Assembly: GCA_026984355.1 (NCBI GenBank)
Contig: JALSSG010000250.1
Location: forward strand, 1 to 7,118
Direction: 5' to 3'
Origin: Hydrogenothermaceae bacterium
Lineage (GTDB): Bacteria; Aquificota; Aquificia; Aquificales; Hydrogenothermaceae
DNA: 7,118 nt
The translations under genes and the position numbers were made by a program. Under the pieces are notes generated by a model. That model saw only the letters and a list, made by a program, of their open reading frames with translations, was not told the origin of the DNA and made no database searches. Shown piece by piece: positions 1-5,423 of the stretch (the first letter of the stretch is position 1; the number at the start of each line of letters is the position of its first letter).

Positions 1-633
1 AGCTGCTATTGCCAAATCCCATCTTTTTAAATATTTATATAAATATTTTAAGTATTTTGCTGCTGCAATAGTTGATTTATAAGGGTCTCTTCTTTCATCT
101 ATTTTTGAGTTTATCTTAAGTCCGAATCTTTTTGCTGTTAATGGTACAAACTGCCATATTCCTGCAGCTCCAGTTCGTGATGTTGCAAATGGATTAAAAC
201 CACTTTCTATTACAGGTAAATATGCAAGTTCTTCAGGTAAGTTATACTGTCTAAATATTTTTTTTATCATTGGTATAAAATACATTCCTCTTTCTAATGC
301 CTTTTGAGTATATTTTTTATTTTTTACTGCATAGTAGTATAGATATTTTTTTATATCTTTTCTTGCTGGGATTTTTATCCCAAATTTATGAGATTCATAT
401 ACAAGAAACTGTTTTTCTTCTTCATCTAAATCTATTTTTAGCTCTTTTCCCTGTAATTTTAAAAGAGCTATGTCAAAAGCTGGTACTGGAGGAACTTTTT
501 TTGGCTTAGAATCTTTGATTAACAAGTAAGGCTTATTATCATAATAAACTGTTACGTCTTTTTTTGAAGTACTGCATGATAAAAGGAAGGCTGGTATAAC
601 TGCTGCAAAGAAAAACCAGCCATATAGTTTCAT
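1..633 (-). CDS. Lytic transglycosylase, lipoprotein, MltD-like (C-terminus cut by window edge)
   Basis: Predicted membrane-bound murein lytic transglycosylase, which cleaves the MurNAc-GlcNAc bond of peptidoglycan to leave 1,6-anhydro-muramyl ends. I translated 211 codons from the ATG at 633 to the window edge with no stop. The N-terminus is a lipoprotein signal: a hydrophobic stretch at about residues 6-18 ends in a lipobox LLSC, with the acylated Cys at residue 20 followed by Ser. A lysine-rich linker of about 100 residues follows. The SLT catalytic core then begins with PVIESGFNP, where Glu143 is the expected catalytic acid, continues with GAAGIWQF (155-162) and reaches a DERRDP motif. 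This order matches the MltD group, but C-terminal LysM repeats, if any, lie outside the window. The start is backed by GGAGAT at 643-638, just after the panD stop 12 nt upstream, so it probably shares the panD transcript. The exact transglycosylase subfamily is uncertain. Confidence 0.88.
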   Translation of the reverse strand, partial: MKLYGWFFFAAVIPAFLLSCSTSKKDVTVYYDNKPYLLIKDSKPKKVPPVPAFDIALLKLQGKELKIDLDEEEKQFLVYESHKFGIKIPARKDIKKYLYYYAVKNKKYTQKALERGMYFIPMIKKIFRQYNLPEELAYLPVIESGFNPFATSRTGAAGIWQFVPLTAKRFGLKINSKIDERRDPYKSTIAAAKYLKYLYKYLKRWDLAIAA

Positions 634-645
634 TTATATCTCCAT

Positions 646-1038
646 TTAGTCTCTTGCAAGCTCCTGAGAAAAAATAGGAACTTTTTTGTGTTCTTTTATA
701 TTATTGTTTTCGTCAACAAAAACAAGGTCTACACTGTAATTTTTCAGTTCTTTATCATCAACATCTGCGTAAGAAGCTATTATAATAAGGTCTCCGTAAT
801 GTCCCATTCTTGCTGCTGCACCGTTTAGAATACATTCTCCACCATATCTAACGCCAGGAATAACATACGTAGAAAATCTTTTCCCGTTGTTTATATTGTA
901 TACTTCAACCTTTTCAAATGGCACTAAATTAGCTGCTTCCATAAGAGCTTCATCAAGAGTTAAACTTCCTTCATAATGAAGGTCTGCACCTGTAACTGTA
1001 AGTCTATGTACCTTTGATTTTAACAAAATCCTTCTCAT
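646..1038 (-). CDS. panD: Aspartate 1-decarboxylase precursor PanD
   Basis: Pyruvoyl-dependent cytosolic enzyme that decarboxylates L-aspartate to beta-alanine for pantothenate and coenzyme A synthesis. The 130-residue chain has the normal family length. The self-cleavage site Gly24-Ser25 is present; in this family Ser25 becomes the pyruvoyl group. The residues I know from the E. coli enzyme fall at the same numbers: Lys9, His11, Tyr22, Arg54, Thr57, Tyr58 and Asn72, the last in an NGAAAR motif. An intact, active zymogen is therefore likely. The start ATG shares its A with the last base of the polyprenyl synthase stop (TAATG), and GAGGG at 1050-1046 sits 7 nt ahead, which suggests translational coupling. 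No other pantothenate gene is in view. The maturation factor PanZ/PanM of enterobacteria is not seen, and outside that group processing is usually spontaneous. Confidence 0.97.
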   Translation of the reverse strand: MRRILLKSKVHRLTVTGADLHYEGSLTLDEALMEAANLVPFEKVEVYNINNGKRFSTYVIPGVRYGGECILNGAAARMGHYGDLIIIASYADVDDKELKNYSVDLVFVDENNNIKEHKKVPIFSQELARD

Positions 1039-1997
1039 TAAAATTCCCTCTCTACTACATAATTTGCTAATTTCTTAAGATTAGAAAAATATTCATTTTC
1101 TGGAAAAATATCAAGCTTTTGTATAGCTTTTTTAACAAATTCTGTAGCCTTATTTATGGAATTTTCTATTCCACCTTTACTTTTTACCAGATTAACAACA
1201 TCTTTTATATGTTTTTCGTCAGGATTTGTATTTCTAAGTACTTTCTTAATCAGTTGTTTTTCTTCTTCTGTTAATTTATCTTTTATACTTAGTAGAGGAT
1301 AGGTTACCTTTCCTTCCCTAAGGTCATTAAAAACAGGTTTTCCTACTTTTTTCTTGTCTCCTATATAGTCAAGTAAGTCATCTATAATCTGAAATGCGTA
1401 TCCAAGATATAGACCATAAAGATATGCATTTTGTTTTTTTTCTTCATCTGCCTTTGCAAGTTCTGCACCTACATAACAGCAACTTGCAAATAATACAGCA
1501 GTTTTTCCTTCTATTATTTGATAGTAATCTTCTAGTGATATATCAAAATCTCCAATACTTTTTAACTCTAAAAGTTGTCCCTCTGCCATTTTTTTTACGG
1601 CAGAGCTTACATTCTTTATCATATCTATGTTTCCGTATATAGAAAAAAGATAAAGGGCGTTTGCATACATGTAGTCTCCTGTAAGTACCACAGTATCATT
1701 GCCAAAAACTACGTTTGCTGATGGTTTATTTCTTCTAAGCTTTGCGCCATCTACTACATCGTCATGTAATAAAGAGGCTGTATGAAGATATTCCATAGCT
1801 GCAGCTATTGGGTAATCTGTTGGAAGATTTTCCCCTCTAAGACCTTTTGAAAAGGTAAGCACCAATATAGGCCTAAGACGCTTTCCACCACTTGATAAGA
1901 TGTAATTACCTATTTTTAGAATAAACTCAACATCAGAGTCTATATATCTTGATAATTCATCTTCAATTTTCTTTATTTCATCAATCTTTATCTCCAT
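1038..1997 (-). CDS. ispB: Trans-polyprenyl diphosphate synthase, long-chain (octaprenyl/heptaprenyl type)
   Basis: Class I prenyltransferase that adds isopentenyl diphosphate units to an allylic primer, probably making the side chain of the respiratory quinone. The 319 residues match the usual 300-350. Motifs in order are GGKRLRP (37-43), the first aspartate-rich motif DDVVD (79-83) followed by the Arg pair at 88-89, GQLLEL (140-145), GKTA (164-167), and the second aspartate-rich motif DDLLD (206-210) with GDKKKVGKP after it. The residues 5 and 4 positions before the first motif are Ala74 and Ser75. Small residues there leave the product tunnel open in this family, so a product longer than C20 is expected; the exact length cannot be read. 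The ATG at 1997 lies 14 nt after the tRNA-Arg 3' end, with GAGG at 2007-2004. The gene ends in the panD start codon. It could also be annotated as geranylgeranyl or heptaprenyl diphosphate synthase. Confidence 0.93.
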   Translation of the reverse strand: MEIKIDEIKKIEDELSRYIDSDVEFILKIGNYILSSGGKRLRPILVLTFSKGLRGENLPTDYPIAAAMEYLHTASLLHDDVVDGAKLRRNKPSANVVFGNDTVVLTGDYMYANALYLFSIYGNIDMIKNVSSAVKKMAEGQLLELKSIGDFDISLEDYYQIIEGKTAVLFASCCYVGAELAKADEEKKQNAYLYGLYLGYAFQIIDDLLDYIGDKKKVGKPVFNDLREGKVTYPLLSIKDKLTEEEKQLIKKVLRNTNPDEKHIKDVVNLVKSKGGIENSINKATEFVKKAIQKLDIFPENEYFSNLKKLANYVVEREF

Positions 1998-2003
1998 ACC
2001 TTA

Positions 2004-2007
2004 CCTC
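2004..2007 (-). promoter_or_regulatory. Shine-Dalgarno of polyprenyl synthase inside the tRNA-Arg trailer
   Basis: GAGG, in the context AAAGAGGTAAGG, lies 6 nt before the ATG at 1997 and only 4 nt after the tRNA discriminator base at 2012. Processing of the tRNA 3' end just after the discriminator would leave a message whose whole leader is 14 nt (2011-1998), with the ribosome binding site almost at its 5' end. The site itself is read directly; the processing outcome is inferred. Confidence 0.8.
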
Positions 2008-2011
2008 TTTA

Positions 2012-2085
2012 CGCGTCCGGCGGGATTTGAACCCGCGACCGCCAGCTCCGGAGGCTGGTGCTCTATCCAGCTGAGCTACGGACGC
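2012..2085 (-). tRNA. trnR(ccg): tRNA-Arg (anticodon CCG)
   Basis: A complete cloverleaf can be folded by hand on the minus strand. The acceptor stem pairs 2085-2079 with 2019-2013 (7 of 7 pairs, 6 of them G-C). The D stem is GCTC/GAGC, with the GG pair in the D loop. The anticodon stem CCAGC/GCTGG carries the 7-base loop CTCCGGA. The variable loop has 5 bases, and the T stem GCGGG/CCCGC carries the loop TTCAAAT. The anticodon CCG is at 2051-2049, after the invariant T33, and reads the Arg codon CGG. The discriminator is G (2012). CCA is not encoded, since TAA follows, so the CCA end must be added after transcription. The high G+C of the stems fits a thermophile. The first 10 bases overlap the end of nfo. 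No promoter or terminator of its own is evident, so it is probably cut out of the operon transcript. Confidence 0.97.
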
Positions 2086-2930
2086 ACTAGAGTATATTTT
2101 ATAGCTTTTCTGAGTCTTTCCATATTAATCTGGTCATAATTACCAATTTTTGGTGTTTCTATTATATATGGTAGTTTTCCAAAAAATGAGTCATTTAAAA
2201 AAAACTCAAATCCTTTAATACCTATATAACCTTCTCCTATATGCTGGTGTCTATCTTTTTTAGAATTGTAAGGTGTTTTGGTATCATTACAATGTATAAG
2301 TTTTACTTTTTTAAGACCTATTAATGTTTCTACTTCCTGTTTGTAATTGTTGAAACCTTCTTCTGTGTTTATTTTATAACCTGCAGAAAATATGTGACAT
2401 GTGTCTACACATACACCGCTTTTTTCTTCTGGAATTACTGAGAGAAGTTCTTTTAGCTCTTTTGTAGTTTTTCCAATTTCTCCTTTTTGTCCTGCAAGGG
2501 TTTCAAGTAAAAATATAGTTTTCACATTAGTTTTTGAGAATATCTCTTCTAAAGATTTTTTTATGTTTTCTATAGCTTTTTCATCTTTTAAACCTTTTGC
2601 TTTTCCGGGATGTATTACATAGTAATCAATGTCTAATTCATCACATAAGATTAAATCTTCAATCACACCTTTTATAGATTTTTTTCTCAGGTCTATATCA
2701 TCAGAGGCAAGATTATAAAGATAAGAGGCATGAACTACTACTGGATATATATTATGACTGTTTTTCTTATTAAGAAAGTTTTCTATTTCTTTATCTGTTC
2801 TTATCTTTGTTTTCCATGAGCGAGGTGAATTTAGAAAAAACTGAATAGTTTCTGCACCTATCTCTTTACCTCTATCAAATACAAGGTCTAAAGCTTTAGA
2901 AGATGATACGTGAGCTCCTATCCTTACCAT
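2076..2930 (-). CDS. nfo: Endonuclease IV (AP endonuclease) Nfo
   Basis: Base-excision-repair enzyme that cuts the DNA backbone 5' to abasic sites using a three-zinc centre in a TIM barrel. The 284 residues match E. coli Nfo (285). All nine expected metal ligands can be placed: His67, His107, Glu143, Asp176, His179, His213, Asp226, His228 and Glu258. They sit in the family signatures YVIHPG, ETLAGQKG, VCVDTCHIFSAGY, HCNDTK, DRHQHIGEG and IIETP. The start ATG at 2930 is fixed by the N-terminal GAHVSSSKALD motif and by AGGA at 2941-2938. It overlaps the stop of the upstream hydrolase by 7 nt (ATGGTAA). At the other end the last two codons plus the stop, with one base of the preceding codon, lie inside tRNA-Arg, so the final Arg-Pro and the TAG stop are dictated by tRNA sequence. 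No sign of inactivation. Confidence 0.97.
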   Translation of the reverse strand: MVRIGAHVSSSKALDLVFDRGKEIGAETIQFFLNSPRSWKTKIRTDKEIENFLNKKNSHNIYPVVVHASYLYNLASDDIDLRKKSIKGVIEDLILCDELDIDYYVIHPGKAKGLKDEKAIENIKKSLEEIFSKTNVKTIFLLETLAGQKGEIGKTTKELKELLSVIPEEKSGVCVDTCHIFSAGYKINTEEGFNNYKQEVETLIGLKKVKLIHCNDTKTPYNSKKDRHQHIGEGYIGIKGFEFFLNDSFFGKLPYIIETPKIGNYDQINMERLRKAIKYTLVRP

Positions 2931-3556
2931 AAGGAAATCCTGCCGGTTATGAAAGGGTTATATTGTTTTTCTTCTCCTATTGTAGTTGTATCTCCATGTC
3001 CAGATATAACAACTGTGTCTTCTGGAAGTTCCATAAGTTTTTGTAAGGATTTTTTTAGGGTATCTGTATCTCCTCCAGGTAGGTCTGTTCTACCTACACC
3101 TCTTTTAAAAAGTGTATCTCCAGCAACAAGAACTTTATTTTCTGGGTCGTAAAAACAAACGCCTCCAGGTGTATGTCCCGGAGTTTCAATAACAGTAAAA
3201 GCTCTATTTCCAAATCTAATTATATCACCTTCTTTCAGGTTAAAATCTGGCTCTGGACATGGTACAGCCCCTACAAGCTGTGCAAAACCTGGGAATATAT
3301 CGTTATTTATAAGGTATGTATCTTTATAGTTTAGATAAAATGGTATGTTTAGTTTTTCTTTTAAAAAACCTACCTGTCCTACATGGTCTAAGTGTCCATG
3401 GGTATTTATTATTGCAACTGGTTTAAGTCCCTCTAGCTTAGATAAAATTTTGTTTCCTTCAGCTCCAGGGTCTATTATTACAGCCTCTTTAGTTTCATCA
3501 TCAGCAACTATTACTGTGTTTTCCTGCAAAGGACCTACTGCAAATACTTTTATCAT
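2924..3556 (-). CDS. MBL-fold hydrolase, glyoxalase II-like (YcbL type)
   Basis: Single-domain metallo-beta-lactamase hydrolase of the glyoxalase II family, probably a cytosolic thioesterase. The dinuclear metal site is complete: the HxHxDH motif has His53, His55, Asp57 and His58, followed by His128 (ETPGHTPGG), Asp147 (AGDTLF) and His187 (SGHGD). GVGRTDLPGGD (153-163) is typical of the short YcbL-like branch. At 210 residues it lacks the C-terminal helical domain that binds glutathione thioesters in classical glyoxalase II, so S-lactoylglutathione is not a safe substrate call. The start ATG at 3556 has AAGGA at 3567-3563 with a 6-nt spacer. It follows accC after 61 nt, the widest gap in the window, and its stop overlaps the nfo start, so it is probably co-translated with nfo. 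A shared repair or detoxification role with nfo is only a guess. Confidence 0.9.
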   Translation of the reverse strand: MIKVFAVGPLQENTVIVADDETKEAVIIDPGAEGNKILSKLEGLKPVAIINTHGHLDHVGQVGFLKEKLNIPFYLNYKDTYLINNDIFPGFAQLVGAVPCPEPDFNLKEGDIIRFGNRAFTVIETPGHTPGGVCFYDPENKVLVAGDTLFKRGVGRTDLPGGDTDTLKKSLQKLMELPEDTVVISGHGDTTTIGEEKQYNPFITGRISLW

Positions 3557-3617
3557 TGCCTTTCCTTAAAAAGTTTTTAGCGATTTAAAATTATTCTCAT
3601 TTTCCAATAATTCAAAG

Positions 3618-4970
3618 TTATTTACTATGTAAATATTTTTTATCTACAAGAGTAGTTGTATATGTACCTTCTAAAAACTCTTTGTCTTCTAAAATTTTTT
3701 TGTGAAATGGTATGGTAGTATCAAAACCTTCTAATATGAATTCTCTTAATGCTCTTTTCCCTCTTTCTATTGCTTCTTCTCTACTTTTGCCCCACACAAC
3801 TAACTTTGCTACTAAAGAATCATAGTAAGGTGGTATTTTATATCCTTGATATATATGAGTATCTACTCTTATTCCATATCCACCGGGGATGTAGAGTTTT
3901 TTAACAGTTCCAGGGTTTGGAACAAATGTTTCTGGGTTTTCTGCATTTATTCTAAACTCAATTGAATGACCATTGAGAGTAATATCTTCTTGTTTTACAT
4001 TTAGTTTTTGTCCGTCAGCTATTTTTAGTTGCCAGGAAACTATATCTATTCCTGTTATCATTTCTGTTATAGGGTGTTCTACCTGTATTCTACCGTTCAT
4101 TTCTATAAAATAAAAGTTCATTTCTTTATCTACTATAAATTCTACAGTTCCAGCACCTGTAAAGTTTACGTATTTAGCAAATTTAACTGCAGCTTCTCCC
4201 ATTTTTTTCCTTACTTCATCTGTTATAAATGGAGAAGGTGCTTCTTCAAGTATTTTTTGGTGTCTTCTTTGGACTGAACATTCTCTATCACCAAGATAAA
4301 TTACATTTCCATATTCATCAGCTAAAATCTGAATTTCTATATGTTTTGGGTCTATTATGAATTTTTCTATATATACTCTAGGGTCTCCAAAGGATGTTTC
4401 TGCTTCTCTTTGAGCTATTGGAAGTAGTCTTGTTAATTCCTGTTCATTATGAGCAACTCTCATCCCCCTTCCACCACCACCAGCAGCAGCTTTTATTAAA
4501 ACTGGATAACCAATCTCTTTTGCCGATTTTAATGCTTCTTTTAGTGTTTCTACTGGAGGACTTCCTGGAATGACAGGAACTCCTGCTTTTATTGCAGCCT
4601 CCCTTGCAGAAGCTTTATCACCTGTAAGTTTTATTGTATCAGAAGATGGTCCTATGAACTTTATTTCACTTTTTTCGCATATTTCAGCAAATCTTGGGTT
4701 CTCTGCGAGAAAACCATAACCTGGATATATAGCATCTGCATTTGTTATTTCAACAGCTGCAAGAATTGAAGGAATATTGAGATAACTCTGTTCTGTAGGT
4801 GGTGGTCCTATACATATAGAAATATCTGCTAAGCTTTGATGTATAGAGTCTTTATCTGCCTGTGAGTATATTGCTATAGATTCACCACCTAATTCTCTTA
4901 TAGACCTTATAGCTCTTACTGCAATCTCTCCTCTATTTGCTATTAAAATTCTCTTTATGTTTTTCAGCAA
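3618..4970 (-). CDS. accC: Acetyl-CoA carboxylase biotin carboxylase subunit AccC (or related acyl/2-oxoacid carboxylase subunit)
   Basis: ATP-grasp enzyme that carboxylates the biotin of a carrier protein with bicarbonate and ATP, the first half-reaction of acetyl-CoA carboxylase. Numbered from the TTG at 4970 it has 450 residues (E. coli 449). Domains in order are the biotin carboxylase N-terminal domain starting KRILIANRGEIAVR, the ATP-grasp domain with the Gly-rich loop near 161-169, and the C-terminal domain from about 335. Catalytic equivalents are present: Lys160, His237, Lys239, Glu277, Glu290, Asn292, Arg294, Glu298 and Arg340. The usual EMNTR reads EMNGR (Gly293). No ATG exists near the N-terminus. 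The TTG at 4970 has GAGG at ideal distance; the TTG at 4976 is too close to it but would add two residues. No carrier (accB) or carboxyltransferase gene is nearby, so the subunit of a pyruvate or 2-oxoglutarate carboxylase, known in Aquificota, cannot be excluded. Confidence 0.92.
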   Translation of the reverse strand: MLKNIKRILIANRGEIAVRAIRSIRELGGESIAIYSQADKDSIHQSLADISICIGPPPTEQSYLNIPSILAAVEITNADAIYPGYGFLAENPRFAEICEKSEIKFIGPSSDTIKLTGDKASAREAAIKAGVPVIPGSPPVETLKEALKSAKEIGYPVLIKAAAGGGGRGMRVAHNEQELTRLLPIAQREAETSFGDPRVYIEKFIIDPKHIEIQILADEYGNVIYLGDRECSVQRRHQKILEEAPSPFITDEVRKKMGEAAVKFAKYVNFTGAGTVEFIVDKEMNFYFIEMNGRIQVEHPITEMITGIDIVSWQLKIADGQKLNVKQEDITLNGHSIEFRINAENPETFVPNPGTVKKLYIPGGYGIRVDTHIYQGYKIPPYYDSLVAKLVVWGKSREEAIERGKRALREFILEGFDTTIPFHKKILEDKEFLEGTYTTTLVDKKYLHSK

Positions 4971-4977
4971 ATTCAAG

Positions 4978-4981
4978 CCTC
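4978..4981 (-). promoter_or_regulatory. Shine-Dalgarno deciding the accC start
   Basis: GAGG, in the context TGTGAGGC, is the only purine-rich site ahead of accC. Its spacing is 7 nt to the TTG at 4970-4968, 1 nt to the TTG at 4976-4974, and 10 nt to the CTG at 4967-4965. The 7-nt spacing favours the TTG at 4970. Confidence 0.7.
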
Positions 4982-5003
4982 ACAGTAAAAAATTGCTGGT
5001 TAT

Positions 5004-5032
5004 ATTATATATTTATCCTTCTATAATTTTAA
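5004..5032 (-). promoter_or_regulatory. Possible sigma-70-type promoter for accC
   Basis: A perfect TATAAT at 5009-5004 lies 17 nt downstream of TTAAAA (5032-5027), which matches 4 of 6 bases of the TTGACA consensus. The -10 falls just after the YjbQ stop codon, and the -35 lies within its last codons. Transcription would begin near 4997, giving a leader of roughly 25 nt before the accC TTG. In DNA this AT-rich such a match can arise by chance, so the call rests only on spacing and position between two genes. Confidence 0.35.
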
Positions 5033-5411
5033 CTATTACTTTTCGTGTTCTTGGGCCATCAAATTCTGCAAAAAAAATTCCCTGCCATGTACCAAGTAAA
5101 AGTTTACCTTTTGATACTGGTATTGATACACTGCTTCCAACAATAACAGATTTTATATGAGCTGCTGCATTCCCTTCTGCGTGCTGATAGTTATTTTCCC
5201 AAGGTATTAGTTTTTCCAATGTGTTTTCTATGTCCCATTTAACGTCTGGGTCTGCATTTTCATTTATAAATATACCTGCCGTTGTATGAGGAACATATAC
5301 ATAGCAAATTCCTTCTTTTATATTACTCTCATCTAAAATCTCTTTAATTTCATCTGTAATGTCTATAAAGTGAGTTCTTTTTTCTGAGTAAATATCTATG
5401 TATTTAAGCAT
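5013..5411 (-). CDS. yjbQ: YjbQ family protein (UPF0047, putative secondary thiamine-phosphate synthase)
   Basis: Small cytosolic protein of the widespread YjbQ/UPF0047 family. Some members show weak thiamine-phosphate synthase activity, but the physiological role is not settled. The 132 residues are close to the usual length (E. coli 138). Family signatures are present: PHTTAGIFINE (41-51), HAEGNAAAHIKS (77-88), GTWQGIFFAEFDGPR (107-121). The conserved histidines His42, His77 and His85 are the likely metal or active-site cluster. The start ATG at 5411 is secure, because AAGGAGG at 5423-5417 is the strongest ribosome binding site in the window. That site overlaps the last base of the upstream RNase stop codon, and the gap between the genes is 11 nt, so the two are almost certainly on one message. 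No thiamine gene is nearby, so the context does not support the thiamine name. Confidence 0.93.
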   Translation of the reverse strand: MLKYIDIYSEKRTHFIDITDEIKEILDESNIKEGICYVYVPHTTAGIFINENADPDVKWDIENTLEKLIPWENNYQHAEGNAAAHIKSVIVGSSVSIPVSKGKLLLGTWQGIFFAEFDGPRTRKVIVKIIEG

Positions 5412-5416
5412 TTTCC

Positions 5417-5423
5417 CCTCCTT
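5417..5423 (-). promoter_or_regulatory. Strong Shine-Dalgarno of yjbQ overlapping the upstream stop codon
   Basis: AAGGAGG with further G bases lies 5 nt before the yjbQ ATG. Its first A is the last base of the TAA stop of the beta-CASP RNase. It is much stronger than the other sites here, so YjbQ may be made at a higher level than its neighbours. The expression level is inferred. Confidence 0.8.

Noticed and set aside
297..509. Plus-strand open frame of 70 codons
   Set aside because: It lies antisense to the transglycosylase, is low-complexity Leu/Phe-rich as expected from a reversed Lys/Glu-rich gene, and has no ribosome binding site.
1998..2085. tRNA as an attachment site for an integrated element
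   Set aside because: Both flanks are ordinary core genes in operon spacing. There is no integrase and no repeated tRNA fragment in the window.
3345..3569. Plus-strand open frames opposite real genes (also at 1394-1642, 2401-2622, 2910-3152, 4029-4277, 4957-5160)
   Set aside because: All are mirrors of well-conserved minus-strand genes, with Ser/Phe/Leu-rich compositions and no recognizable domain.
3568..3580. Short palindrome of A and T runs around a central G/C upstream of the MBL hydrolase
   Set aside because: It has no loop, so it cannot form a hairpin, and homopolymer runs like this are common in this DNA.
3589..3612. 7-bp inverted repeat AATTATT/AATAATT with a 10-nt loop between accC and the MBL hydrolase, as a terminator or operator
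   Set aside because: The stem is entirely A-T, would be very weak in a thermophile, and has only a short broken T run after it. In AT-rich DNA such repeats are expected by chance.
3582..3613. Possible promoter for the MBL hydrolase in the 61-nt gap
   Set aside because: A TTGAAT element is present, but no good -10 lies 16-18 nt downstream; the nearest TATAAT-like hexamers are poorly spaced. Nothing beyond AT-richness.
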